From assembly GCF_018613415.1 (NCBI RefSeq), contig NZ_JAGGQG010000004.1:1-64000 (forward strand): a stretch of 64,000 nt of DNA, in the 5' to 3' direction. The stretch is from Bacillus sp. ISL-18 (lineage in GTDB: Bacteria; Bacillota; Bacilli; Bacillales; Cytobacillaceae). The notes below the pieces were generated by a model. That model was not told the DNA's origin, did not search any database, and worked only from the letters and a program-made list of their open reading frames with translations. Position numbers and translations under genes: made by a program. Positions 33,726-42,872 of this stretch are shown here, piece after piece; position 1 is the first letter of the stretch; each line of letters opens with the position of its first letter.

Positions 33726-34994
33726 CTACAACGGATTTTTTAAAATGGTTACTTCCTTATTTAAAAATGCCCAATGCTGAGGTGCCGGCAAACCGATGTG
33801 CCAATACGTTGTTCCGGCTAATCCGTAACTATCAAGCAGTTTATACTTTTCCATATAACTGCGGATGTCCTCAAACCAAACAATGTGCTCCTCGGTGCCG
33901 GACCAATAACGAAACCATGGTGATTTCGCTGTTTCGTCAAATTGAATCGATTCTCCAACTGAAATGGCTTTGTTTTGCGCATTGAGCACAGACAATCCTT
34001 GATTAGCATGAGTAGTAACCACTTTGTCATACCCATACAACGGCAGCGCCATGAATAACTTTGGCGGGCTGACTTGCGTAATGGCATACTTAATCACTTG
34101 TTCTACCCAACCGTATGGTGAAATGGGATCAGGCGGTCCACCAGGATAGCCATAATCCATCGTCATAACTGCCATCAAATCAACCGCTTTTCCAATTGCC
34201 TCATAATCATACGCCCCGACAATCCGATTGGCCGGTAAATCGGCTGCCTTCGCGTGAACATTAACTTGTAAAAGTAAATTCCCTAATTGCTGCTTTAAAT
34301 CTGTTAAGAACATTGTAAAATCATTACGCCGTGCCGGCGGGATAAATTCTAGATCAAGGCTCACCCCTCCAAACCCTCTACTAATAGTGAGATTGACGAT
34401 GCTCGTGACTAAATTCTGTCGATAGGTTGGATTCCCAAGGACCCCACCTGCCAGTTCAGCACTAAAGCCACTGGCGATATAATTCCGGATCATTAATAAG
34501 GGTGTCATATTTAATTGCTTGCACTTTGTCACAATGGCAGTATCGTCTATTTGAGCGAAAGCGTAACCCTCATTAGTAAACGCATAGTTCACGACCGCGA
34601 CATAAGAGAGTTGGTTGGATAAGGAATCTAATAGGGAAAGGTTAGGCCCTGAAGGAACAAAAAACCCAATCGTCCGAACGGCTAATTTGGTCGGAGAAGG
34701 TATGGTAATCATCTGCCCGATGTGAAGTTGATTTATATTGATCCCCGGATTAGCTTTACGAATCAAGGAAAGATTGGAATTAAATCGTTGCGCTATTTCC
34801 CAAAGGGAATCACCTGCTTTTATTTGATAAGCTCTTGTTGGCAGAGAATCGTCGGGAAGATACAGGGCAAGACCTGGAACAATTTCAGTTGTAGAAGGTA
34901 ACCCGTTCAAACGAACAATGGTTGGAATGGAAACCTTATATTTTTCGGAAATGGACCACAGATTTTCAGCCGTACCAACGACATGTACAGTCAT
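33726..34994 (-). CDS. Spore glycosidase YaaH/SleL-like (two LysM, GH18)
   Basis: A 422-residue protein with two N-terminal LysM modules (about residues 3-45 and 50-95; AGDSLWEIAQRFNSN) and a GH18 domain (GGVSLDLEFIPP bears the DxxxE-type catalytic acid). This matches YaaH/SleL, spore cortex N-acetylglucosaminidases active in germination, both in domain order and in length (about 427 aa). There is no signal peptide, as expected for spore-coat-deposited enzymes. The start at 34994 is preceded by GAGGTGAGG. Paralogues YdhD/YvbX-like cannot be excluded. Confidence 0.85.
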   Translation of the reverse strand: MTVHVVGTAENLWSISEKYKVSIPTIVRLNGLPSTTEIVPGLALYLPDDSLPTRAYQIKAGDSLWEIAQRFNSNLSLIRKANPGININQLHIGQMITIPSPTKLAVRTIGFFVPSGPNLSLLDSLSNQLSYVAVVNYAFTNEGYAFAQIDDTAIVTKCKQLNMTPLLMIRNYIASGFSAELAGGVLGNPTYRQNLVTSIVNLTISRGFGGVSLDLEFIPPARRNDFTMFLTDLKQQLGNLLLQVNVHAKAADLPANRIVGAYDYEAIGKAVDLMAVMTMDYGYPGGPPDPISPYGWVEQVIKYAITQVSPPKLFMALPLYGYDKVVTTHANQGLSVLNAQNKAISVGESIQFDETAKSPWFRYWSGTEEHIVWFEDIRSYMEKYKLLDSYGLAGTTYWHIGLPAPQHWAFLNKEVTILKNPL

Positions 34995-35058
34995 CGTCCT
35001 CACCTCTTCCATACCATCATATTAGCGGGAGGGGGGAGAATATACTTCGTGCAGGAAC

Positions 35059-35087
35059 GAAAAAACGGACTTTTGTCACAAGTCCGC
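35059..35087 (-). terminator. Terminator at the end of the aromatic gene cluster
   Basis: CGGACTT and AAGTCCG form a stem around a 7-base loop, followed by TTTTTT on the minus strand, 13 bases after the last gene of the cluster. Confidence 0.8.
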
Positions 35088-35099
35088 TTTTCTTGCCAA

Positions 35100-36062
35100 T
35101 CAAAATCTTTCAAGCAGTTCAATTATTACTTTATATGTAGAGGTGGTATCCATATAGGCGTATCTTCCTTTGCCATTCCAGAAATTTCCCCTTTGAATCA
35201 TTGGATAGCCCATATCCTCCATTAACTTCACTTTTTCATCCATATCATTTACCAAAAATGAAATATGGTGGACCCCTTCTCCTCGTGTTTCCAGATGCTT
35301 TTTCCACGTACTTGGTGAATCCCCTGGCTCGATTAATTCAAGTTGAAGTAAAGGGGTATTAATAAACATATATTTTGATCTACCCTCAGTTGGTTTTCCT
35401 TCAAAAACAACTTGAGTAAGCTCACTTGGACCGGACTGAATAACAAGAGGTTTGTCTACACCTAATAACTTACAATACTCTTCTGCAGCAGCATCAAGAT
35501 CTTTTACGACAATAGCAAGCTGCTCTATTTTATTCGTCCCTAATAACGGGGTGAAGACATCCGTTTTAGGAGCGGTATCTCTCGGTTCAGCACTTTCTAA
35601 GAGCTCCATTAGTGTCTTATGACTCTTTAAGGTATCGACATATACATATCTTCCGTCACTGGAAGTAAATTCTCCGCTTTGGAGCAATGCATAACCATTT
35701 TCCTCAAAAACAGGAAGTTTATCTTTAATGGAATCCACGTCAAAGGCGAAATGATGAATCCCTTCACCTACTGTGTCCAAAAATTCACGCATAGTCCCAG
35801 GTTCTTGATCTGGTTCAATCAGTTCAATTTGCACTGTGGGTGTATTCATGAATACGAGCTTACTGCGGGAATCACTTGGCTGGCCGCGAAAAGTGACTTT
35901 TGAAACTTCACGATCACCTGTTAAGAACCAAGTTGGTTTCGGTATACCCAGAAGTTGAGCAAATGCTTCTGATGCCTGCTCAATATCCCGAACAACAAAT
36001 GCAATTTGATTAATGACGTTATTTCCAGATAACGGCTTTTTTCCGGTCAAGGATTCAGTCAT
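35100..36062 (-). CDS. VOC-superfamily protein with two tandem domains
   Basis: A 320-aa protein made of two homologous glyoxalase/VOC domains, about residues 15-150 and 170-318. Each has an NxIxQxAxVVxDxxxA start, an IELIEPxxxP strand and a GEGxHHxxF motif. The closest named relatives are methylmalonyl-CoA epimerase-like and glyoxalase-like proteins, so isomerase, lyase or hydrolase chemistry on a ring-cleavage product is possible. It is the last gene of the aromatic cluster, 33 bases after the cis-diol dehydrogenase. GAGGTG lies eight bases before the ATG. Confidence 0.78.
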   Translation of the reverse strand: MTESLTGKKPLSGNNVINQIAFVVRDIEQASEAFAQLLGIPKPTWFLTGDREVSKVTFRGQPSDSRSKLVFMNTPTVQIELIEPDQEPGTMREFLDTVGEGIHHFAFDVDSIKDKLPVFEENGYALLQSGEFTSSDGRYVYVDTLKSHKTLMELLESAEPRDTAPKTDVFTPLLGTNKIEQLAIVVKDLDAAAEEYCKLLGVDKPLVIQSGPSELTQVVFEGKPTEGRSKYMFINTPLLQLELIEPGDSPSTWKKHLETRGEGVHHISFLVNDMDEKVKLMEDMGYPMIQRGNFWNGKGRYAYMDTTSTYKVIIELLERF

Positions 36063-36095
36063 TTAACATTCACCTCAGTTAGTTATTTTCACTAA

Positions 36096-36881
36096 TCAAC
36101 CAAGCCCGCGAACAGCCAATCCTCCGTCGCTGGAAATCACTTCACCCGTGATCGCACGTGCCTGTTCTGAAGCAAGCAGGATATATGCCCCCACATGGTC
36201 TTCCGATTTCATCGCAATTTGCAGTGGGTTCCGTTTTTTAATACTCTTCTCTTTCGTTTCATTATCAACGATCTTTACGAAGGGCTCGAGCGGCGGAATA
36301 ACATGTAATGCCGTTAAAGTACCTCCTGGGGCCACCGCATTCACTCGAACTTCAGGGGCTAATTCAAACGCAAGCTGACGCATTAAACCAATTTGAGCAT
36401 GTTTGCTCGCGGTGTACCAGACTCCGCCTCCATCTGGATAGAATCCTGCCCCAGAAACAGTAAAAATCATATTCCCGGATGTTTTCTTAAGCTCCGCAAC
36501 GGAGGCCCTTGCCCCATTAAAATAGCCCTTCACATTGATATCCATCAGCAGATCATAAGCAGCTGACATCGCTTCCGATGTAACATGTTCAAACTTGGCA
36601 AATCCATCAAAAACACCTGCATTGGCAACAAAGACATCTAACTTCCCAAAGGATTCAACTGCAGTTTCAACTGCACGAACATGGTCTTCATATACCGTTA
36701 CGTCACCATCGATACATTGAACCTTTTCACCAAATTGCTGTTTTAATTCATGTAACCCTTCTGCTGACCTATCAAGGACCGTTACAGCCGCACCTTCTTT
36801 GATAAATGCTTCTGTGACAGCCCTTCCAATACCGGAGGCACCTCCGGTCAAATAAATAGATTTGCCGCTAAGCTGAGCCAT
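36096..36881 (-). CDS. BphB-type cis-dihydrodiol dehydrogenase (SDR)
   Basis: A short-chain dehydrogenase of about 261 aa. It closely fits BphB/HcaB-type cis-2,3-dihydrodiol dehydrogenases: TGGASGIG, then GAGFYPDGGGVWYTASKHA with the catalytic Tyr-Lys, ELAPEVRVNAVAPGGT and the C-terminal SDGGLAVRG. Such enzymes re-aromatise the cis-diol made by a ring-hydroxylating dioxygenase, giving a catechol. The start at 36881 follows AAAGGGG by eight bases; the longer frame would overlap the dioxygenase beta gene. It lies 26 bases after that gene. Confidence 0.85.
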   Translation of the reverse strand: MAQLSGKSIYLTGGASGIGRAVTEAFIKEGAAVTVLDRSAEGLHELKQQFGEKVQCIDGDVTVYEDHVRAVETAVESFGKLDVFVANAGVFDGFAKFEHVTSEAMSAAYDLLMDINVKGYFNGARASVAELKKTSGNMIFTVSGAGFYPDGGGVWYTASKHAQIGLMRQLAFELAPEVRVNAVAPGGTLTALHVIPPLEPFVKIVDNETKEKSIKKRNPLQIAMKSEDHVGAYILLASEQARAITGEVISSDGGLAVRGLG

Positions 36882-36907
36882 CAAGTAAGCCCCTTTCTCT
36901 TCAGCCA

Positions 36908-37417
36908 TTAAACAAAAATAGCGAGATTTCTTGTATTTAATGTGGTTTGGTCTACAATGAACACGCGCTTCGACAGCTTCCATTCCCCATCCACATATGT
37001 AAATTCATCGTGCCGTTCCCCAGAAATTAAATCGTGATGAATATCTGTACTTCGACTGCGATAAATGGTCAAATAACTGTTTACCACCGCTTTTTTATTC
37101 GGAACATATTCAAGAAGGCGGACATTATTAACGGATCTTCGTGTCCGAGAAGGAGGAATTTCTGCCCAGGCATAATCCGTTTTTAAACGGTCTACGCGAA
37201 TCTTCAACAATTCAATATCATCATGAAATGCAAACATATCTAAGGAATAATCCGGACGTTCAATCCCTTCCTTATTTACTCTTACCGGCATTTGATAGGT
37301 AATGTCAGGGTGCAGCAAGCTAAACCAGCCATCAAAGTCAATATCATCTAGCAGCTTTGCTTCTACATACAACCATTGTTCAAATTCATAGGTTGCCAGC
37401 ATTTTCTCTAAACTCAT
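36908..37417 (-). CDS. Ring-hydroxylating dioxygenase, beta subunit
   Basis: A 169-aa small subunit of the NTF2-like fold that forms the alpha3-beta3 dioxygenase with the upstream gene product. Typical segments are FEQWLYVEAKLLDDIDFDGW, the YQMPVR strand, RVDRLKTDYAWAE followed by PPSRTRR, and DEFTYVDGEWKLSKR near the end. GGAGG precedes the ATG. It lies about 50 bases after the alpha-subunit gene. It has a structural role and influences specificity. Confidence 0.9.
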   Translation of the reverse strand: MSLEKMLATYEFEQWLYVEAKLLDDIDFDGWFSLLHPDITYQMPVRVNKEGIERPDYSLDMFAFHDDIELLKIRVDRLKTDYAWAEIPPSRTRRSVNNVRLLEYVPNKKAVVNSYLTIYRSRSTDIHHDLISGERHDEFTYVDGEWKLSKRVFIVDQTTLNTRNLAIFV

Positions 37418-37466
37418 CCGTAATCCTCCAATCTTTTTAATAGAATCTCTCCAGCTTCAGAAAAAA

Positions 37467-38771
37467 TCAAGAAGTCATGAGATCGAGCCAGTATCGATAA
37501 AAGTTCCGTTGATTGGCCTCTGTGAATTTATCATCAAAAACGACACCTGGTCCAATAAAATCCGCTACAGGTTTCCGGTGTAAGCCCATCGTATAATTAT
37601 AGGTAAGCCCTTTCACTAGTGGCATCGGACCAGCGGCCGCAGCAGTAATATCCGTAAATACCTCGGTGTCATCCTGTTCAAAGATTCCTGAAGGACTGAA
37701 CGTTAAAATAAACGACTCTCGAGAACGTCGTTTCCAATCATCAGAAGCATTTTTCTCTACTAAAAACCAAGTAATGACCTCCATTTTATCCACATCAACC
37801 GGTCTCCAAAGGCGGACAGAGGTATTAGAGATCAACTGGCCTTTTACTTTCGTATGGGAAATTAAGAAAGATAGATTAGGAAAGATATTGCCAATCATAT
37901 TTTTTAAATTAAATAGTACGTCATACTGTTCTTCTGTTAAATTAGACTTGTACTCTTCTTTAAGTTCTTCCGGAAAAGCAAAATCAGGATTCGGTGTGCC
38001 AAGATTTAGCCCATGCCCATTTTTTGTATAGATTTGATAGCCTTTTTTCGAATAAGTTGCACTTGGGACCATTCCCAATTTAACAATTGAACCATGAGTA
38101 ACCATGGTATGATAGGAGTCACCTACAAAATTATCCGCACCAATTTTCCAGTTTGATTGGATAATAAATCTTTGCGGCGGTCCGATGACTTCCATTTGCG
38201 CCCGGCCTGCTAAAATATCAAGATACCATTTAAAGTCACCTAAAAAATCTACTAAAGGCTCGGCTTCGTCATTCCACGTGCCAAACATAAGACCTTTGTA
38301 AGATTCGATTCTGATTTTATGGAGCCCTAATCCAGATTTATCGAATCCCTCCCCATAAAGATCCTTTTGAAGCGGTACTCCAATACAATCCCCGGTATTT
38401 TTAAAATTAAAGCCATGATACGGACATGTAAATGATGATTTATTTCCTGCATCTGCCCGGCACAGTTTCATGCCGCGATGGGTACACATATTATAAAGAC
38501 CGCGGATTTCACCATCTGCACCTCTGGTAATAATGACGGAATAGCCTGCTATGGCTCTTGTAATAAAATCATTTTTGTTGGGGATCTCTGATTCATGACC
38601 AATAAACAGCCAGGTTTTTAAAAATACTTTTTTGTGTTCGATGTCATAAACCTTTGGATCACCTAAAAGAAAGGCAGGAATTGCGCCACTTTCAGGCTGC
38701 ACCGATTCTTTTAAATAGTCAATCATGTCTGTTTGCGACATTTCTTCAAGCTTGATGTTCGTTTTCATCAT
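37467..38771 (-). CDS. Ring-hydroxylating dioxygenase, alpha subunit (Rieske)
   Basis: A 434-aa catalytic subunit. The Rieske [2Fe-2S] ligands are C96, H98, C116 and H119 (CTHRG and CPYHG). The mononuclear iron site shows D218, H221 and H226 in GDSYHTMVTHGS, D218 being the usual electron-bridging Asp. It should add O2 to an aromatic ring to give a cis-diol, with a BphB-type dehydrogenase downstream. GGGGG precedes the ATG. No ferredoxin or reductase gene occurs in the window, so electrons must come from elsewhere. Substrate not deducible. Confidence 0.92.
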   Translation of the reverse strand: MMKTNIKLEEMSQTDMIDYLKESVQPESGAIPAFLLGDPKVYDIEHKKVFLKTWLFIGHESEIPNKNDFITRAIAGYSVIITRGADGEIRGLYNMCTHRGMKLCRADAGNKSSFTCPYHGFNFKNTGDCIGVPLQKDLYGEGFDKSGLGLHKIRIESYKGLMFGTWNDEAEPLVDFLGDFKWYLDILAGRAQMEVIGPPQRFIIQSNWKIGADNFVGDSYHTMVTHGSIVKLGMVPSATYSKKGYQIYTKNGHGLNLGTPNPDFAFPEELKEEYKSNLTEEQYDVLFNLKNMIGNIFPNLSFLISHTKVKGQLISNTSVRLWRPVDVDKMEVITWFLVEKNASDDWKRRSRESFILTFSPSGIFEQDDTEVFTDITAAAAGPMPLVKGLTYNYTMGLHRKPVADFIGPGVVFDDKFTEANQRNFYRYWLDLMTS

Positions 38772-38899
38772 ATGCCTATTCCCCCTTACTATTAAATGTT
38801 GTTTCCTATTTACAGGAGAATATTGTCTAAAAAGATTGGGTTTCCCCTGTTTTCTTTTCTAGAATACTATAATGGCTATCCATATCTTCATTCTACCAT

Positions 38900-39685
38900 C
38901 TAACCTACCTTAACTACTGCATCTTTATTTTTCAATACAGACAATACACTTAAGGCTGCTAAGTAGCTTGTTTTAGGATTATTAGGCATCGGATCATTTT
39001 CTACTTGAAGAGATAATGCTCCGAAAGACCCTGCAGCCTCTATCAAGTGACTATTTTTTCTCACAGCTGGATCGGAAATTATTTTTACTCCTGTTTTATC
39101 GGGTCCCAGTCCTGCCAAGGACAAAATAATCGATACATTTATATTTTTAGGGAATAATTCTATAGCTTCTTTTGCAGTGCCTTCGAACATCACTTGCTCT
39201 CTATCGGCAGGAGCACCAGGCAATGCCATAGGCGGTTTCCTCGTAATAATCGAAACAGATTCTAGTTCACCAATGGATTTAGCTGCTTTTAAAATATCCA
39301 ATCCGCCAATTGCACCGGCCGGCAAATAAATTTTCGAGCGGGCTTCTTGGCATATTCTTTCTAGCTGTTGATAAAAATGGCCATCAGCTAGAGCACCCAC
39401 ACTGCTTACGACTAAATCTTTTCCACTTTTTAAAATAGCAGCAGCGTAGTCTTTTACTACTTGAATATTCGCCGCTTCTATGACTAAATCAATCGCAGCA
39501 GATTCGATTAGTGATTGAATATCGAAATAGTTTTCTGTATCAAATTCCCTGGCAAGCTGTTCGGCACTTTGCTGGTTGCGGGTATAAAGGCCAACAATCT
39601 TTCCGTCTGGAAGAAGACCATCCCTATTGATGCTTTGAAGAAGGAACTTTCCAATATTTCCTCCGCCAATCAACCCTATTCTCAT
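38900..39685 (-). CDS. Aspartate dehydrogenase-family protein
   Basis: A 261-aa NAD(P)-binding protein (IGLIGGGNIGKFLL) of the L-aspartate dehydrogenase (NadX) family. Family landmarks are GAIGGLDILKAA, ITRKPP, FPKNINVSIILSLAGLG, the catalytic-type His in KNSHLIEAAGSFG and NNPKTSYLAALS near the end. NadX makes iminoaspartate for NAD synthesis, but nad genes are absent here. The gene lies between an aldehyde dehydrogenase and the dioxygenase, so it probably oxidises an amino group, or reductively aminates, in the aromatic pathway. GGGGG precedes the ATG. Confidence 0.82.
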   Translation of the reverse strand: MRIGLIGGGNIGKFLLQSINRDGLLPDGKIVGLYTRNQQSAEQLAREFDTENYFDIQSLIESAAIDLVIEAANIQVVKDYAAAILKSGKDLVVSSVGALADGHFYQQLERICQEARSKIYLPAGAIGGLDILKAAKSIGELESVSIITRKPPMALPGAPADREQVMFEGTAKEAIELFPKNINVSIILSLAGLGPDKTGVKIISDPAVRKNSHLIEAAGSFGALSLQVENDPMPNNPKTSYLAALSVLSVLKNKDAVVKVG

Positions 39686-39700
39686 CAGGCATCCCCCTTT

Positions 39701-41146
39701 TTAGTTGGCCAGACCATATGAATCTGCGAAATATTCTAGACCGCAATGTCTCGTTTCACGGGACAGGCCGCTTTCTTTTAATCCAGGGAAATCGAGGTGA
39801 AGATCTTGGAAAACCGTGTGGTTATTATGAAAAACGGCCCCGGCTTCCAAGCGGTCGGCTAATTTGATCGCAAGTGTTTCATCCTCTGTCCAAACAGACG
39901 CCCGTAAACCAAATTCACTATCATTTGCAAGCCTTAGTACTTCATCCATATCTGAAAACGGCAATACCGGGATCACCGGACCAAATTGTTCTGCACGTAC
40001 GATTTCACTTGTTTGGTCTACTCCAGTAATGATGGTCGGCATGATAAAATAGCCTTGATCCCATGATTCAGGATCGAGTTGAATTCCTCCAGTCCATACA
40101 GTTGCCCCTGACTCTGCTGCCCGTTTGATCAGACCATTAACATATTCATATTGGGATTTATTATTTAACGGACCCATTTCAACATCAGGCTGAATCCCGT
40201 TTCCAACTCGAATTCGACTGAATTCCTTCTTTAATTTTTCAATGACTTCCTCATACCTAGATTCATGAACATAGATTCTTTTAATCGCTGAGCATACTTG
40301 CCCTGCCGCACGAAGGATTCCGAAACGCAGGCGTTTGATCGCCTCTTCATCCAATTTGGCATCAGCCAGAACAATCGCCGCATCATTTCCGCCCAGTTCC
40401 ATGTACAGTTTCTTTACCGTACCGGCCGCTGAACGCATGATTTCTTTACCAGTTTCCGTACTGCCAACGAACGCAATCGTACGAACCCTTGGGTCAGAGC
40501 AAAGAGCATCGCCAATCACACTACCGGAACCTGATACCACATTAATGACTCCATCCGGAAAATAGGAAGCTGCCACCTTTAAGAACGTCATAATCGTTAA
40601 TGGACAGCTGGTTGCTGGCTTTACGACTACTGTGTTTCCAGCCAACACGGCTGGTATAACCCGCTTAAATGTAAGAATCAGTGGAGAATTCCAAGGAGAG
40701 ATAATGGCTGCCACACCGCGCGGCCGCTTTCTGATTTGCACTTTTTGGCTGCCTGGTAAACTTTCAGGCTGCCACCATTCTAATAATTCTTCCGCCCCTT
40801 GTTTCATAATATCTACACACCTGAGCAAATCCTTCTTCGCTTCAACTAGTACCTTACCATTCTCGCGGACTAGTAAAGTGACATTCTCTTCAACGATTGC
40901 TTTAATTTCCTCGGCTGCAAGCCTCATCCGGGTTGCCCGGTCACAAATATCACTTTGCGACCACCCTTCATATGCCTTAGCAGCAGTGAACACGGCTTGG
41001 TCTACATCATTTTTTGAACATAAAGCCACCTCACCAACAACTTCACCCGTATTAGCCGGGTTCGTTACAGCTGCTGTTTGTTCTGCTTGAATCCACTTTC
41101 CGCCGATTAGATATTTGCCTGAAACAAATGGATACGTTGAAATCAC
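39701..41146 (-). CDS. NAD(P)-dependent aldehyde dehydrogenase
   Basis: A 481-aa ALDH. It has the PWNSPL entry motif, nucleotide-site FVGSTETG, general-base Glu in MELGGND and nucleophilic Cys in AAGQVCSAIKRIY. A GTG start at 41146 follows AAGGAGG. It is 12 bases after the TPP-enzyme gene. A decarboxylase followed by an aldehyde dehydrogenase suggests 2-oxo acid to aldehyde to carboxylic acid, as in the mandelate route. Succinate-semialdehyde- or benzaldehyde-type substrates are equally possible. Confidence 0.87.
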   Translation of the reverse strand: MISTYPFVSGKYLIGGKWIQAEQTAAVTNPANTGEVVGEVALCSKNDVDQAVFTAAKAYEGWSQSDICDRATRMRLAAEEIKAIVEENVTLLVRENGKVLVEAKKDLLRCVDIMKQGAEELLEWWQPESLPGSQKVQIRKRPRGVAAIISPWNSPLILTFKRVIPAVLAGNTVVVKPATSCPLTIMTFLKVAASYFPDGVINVVSGSGSVIGDALCSDPRVRTIAFVGSTETGKEIMRSAAGTVKKLYMELGGNDAAIVLADAKLDEEAIKRLRFGILRAAGQVCSAIKRIYVHESRYEEVIEKLKKEFSRIRVGNGIQPDVEMGPLNNKSQYEYVNGLIKRAAESGATVWTGGIQLDPESWDQGYFIMPTIITGVDQTSEIVRAEQFGPVIPVLPFSDMDEVLRLANDSEFGLRASVWTEDETLAIKLADRLEAGAVFHNNHTVFQDLHLDFPGLKESGLSRETRHCGLEYFADSYGLAN

Positions 41147-41158
41147 TATCTTTCCTCC

Positions 41159-42850
41159 TTATAATTTTTTCGGTTTAAAGGCATCTGCTGCTCCTGGAGG
41201 TCCTCCAAATGGTTTGGCCATTGGGCCGACTGCTTCCATGTCTACAACAATCATCGTTGGCTTTTTGTTTTCTACAGCCTTCTCAAGCTCTGTAACAAAA
41301 TCCGTTGGGGAACCAATACGTGAGGCATCGAATCCCATCGACTTTGCTAATAACACAAAGTCAGGGCTTAATAAATCAACCGCTACCTGACGGCCATATG
41401 CGGCACTTTGAATATTTCGGAGCACACCATAACCGGCATCATCAAACAACACAACAATCAATGGCAGTTTTTCCTGCGCTGCGGTTGCCATTTCACCGAC
41501 ATTGACCATGAACCCTCCATCTCCTGCCATCAGTACGACAGTACGATCCTTATCACTCATTTGCGCACCAATGGCGGTTGGCAGCCCTTGACCAATCCCG
41601 CCGCCCGACGCATGGATCGAGGTCCTTGGTTCATAGATTTCAAACAGGCGGCTCCCCCACACATTTGCTTGAACGGTTACATCACGGACCAAAATCGTAT
41701 TGATAGGTAACACTTCTCGCATACCATCAAGGATTTGTTCATAGGGACCAAGTGTAGCTCGTAACTGAGCCCGCAGCTCTTCCCGGACAGAGTGCACTTC
41801 ATCAAGATAGGAAGGATCTGGAACAATCGATTTATGGGATAGTTCTTGATTTAATGCCTGTAAAATTTGTTTCGCGTCGCCGACCAGTCCACAGGTAGCT
41901 TCATAGTTCCGATTAATGGCCATCCAGTCGGCATCGATGGCGATATGTTCTTTTGGAACAGGAACTTTCCAATTGGATGTTTCATTCCCTCTAAATCGAA
42001 CACCGATACTGATTAACAGGTCAGCGTTTTTCAGCAGGTTTTTTGTTAATTCAGAAGCGGCAAAGTGGCCGATGCATTGTGGATGATTTTCAGGTATACT
42101 TCCTTTTCCAGATTGGCTTGTGATCACAGCTGCCCCAATCATTTCAGCTAATGCCTCGACTTCTTTGGATGCGCCAGAGGAAATCACTCCTCCTCCTGCC
42201 CAAATCACTGGCCGGCGGGCATGATTGATTTTAGTTATTGCCTCTTCAGGCAAGGATGGAATAGTTTTAATAGTTGGAGCTGTGGTTATGATTTCTTCAA
42301 TCGGATGATTAGGGATAATAGCAGATTGGAAATCAATGGGGATTTCAAGTGTTACTGGTCCTGCTGGATATGCAAACGCGTCTTGTATGGCTTGTCTCAC
42401 GACTGCAGAAGCTTGCTCGGGTCTTCTTAAGCGGACTGCTTTTTTACACGAACCTTCCATCATGGACAGCTGGTCTTTGCATTCATGGATATACCCTCTG
42501 CCAGTTCCTAAGTATGGAGAAGCTACCTCACCGGTAAGATGAAGAACAGGAACTCCTGCTGCCCATGCCTCAATTAAGGAACCTGCTGCATTTCCTGCTC
42601 CTGTCCCAGTGCTCGTAATGACAACTCCTAATTTCCCAGTGGCTCTGGCATATCCATCTGCCATATTGACCGCGCCGCTCTCTCCGCGGGAACAGACTAA
42701 ATGAATACTTCCTTCACGAAGAATCGCATCATAAATCGGCATATTATGGATACTAACAATCCCAAATGCTACTTCCACTCCAGCACGAACAAGTTCATTC
42801 ACAACTGCATCAGCAGTCGTAAATTCCTTTTGATTTTGTTCACTCATCAT
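41159..42850 (-). CDS. TPP-dependent enzyme (decarboxylase/acetolactate synthase-like)
   Basis: A 563-aa three-domain thiamine diphosphate enzyme. The catalytic Glu sits in RGESGAVNMADGYA near residue 55, the central domain is a Rossmann-like fold (VIWAGGGVISSGAS) and the C-terminal TPP motif is AGDGGFMVNVGE ending in FDDAGYG. It resembles acetolactate synthase, benzoylformate decarboxylase and oxalyl-CoA-type enzymes, and these cannot be separated by eye. Next to an aldehyde dehydrogenase gene, 2-oxo acid decarboxylation is the most economical guess. It follows the atypical SDR gene by 22 bases. Confidence 0.82.
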   Translation of the reverse strand: MMSEQNQKEFTTADAVVNELVRAGVEVAFGIVSIHNMPIYDAILREGSIHLVCSRGESGAVNMADGYARATGKLGVVITSTGTGAGNAAGSLIEAWAAGVPVLHLTGEVASPYLGTGRGYIHECKDQLSMMEGSCKKAVRLRRPEQASAVVRQAIQDAFAYPAGPVTLEIPIDFQSAIIPNHPIEEIITTAPTIKTIPSLPEEAITKINHARRPVIWAGGGVISSGASKEVEALAEMIGAAVITSQSGKGSIPENHPQCIGHFAASELTKNLLKNADLLISIGVRFRGNETSNWKVPVPKEHIAIDADWMAINRNYEATCGLVGDAKQILQALNQELSHKSIVPDPSYLDEVHSVREELRAQLRATLGPYEQILDGMREVLPINTILVRDVTVQANVWGSRLFEIYEPRTSIHASGGGIGQGLPTAIGAQMSDKDRTVVLMAGDGGFMVNVGEMATAAQEKLPLIVVLFDDAGYGVLRNIQSAAYGRQVAVDLLSPDFVLLAKSMGFDASRIGSPTDFVTELEKAVENKKPTMIVVDMEAVGPMAKPFGGPPGAADAFKPKKL

Positions 42851-42872
42851 TCATTCCTGCCTTCTTCTATAA

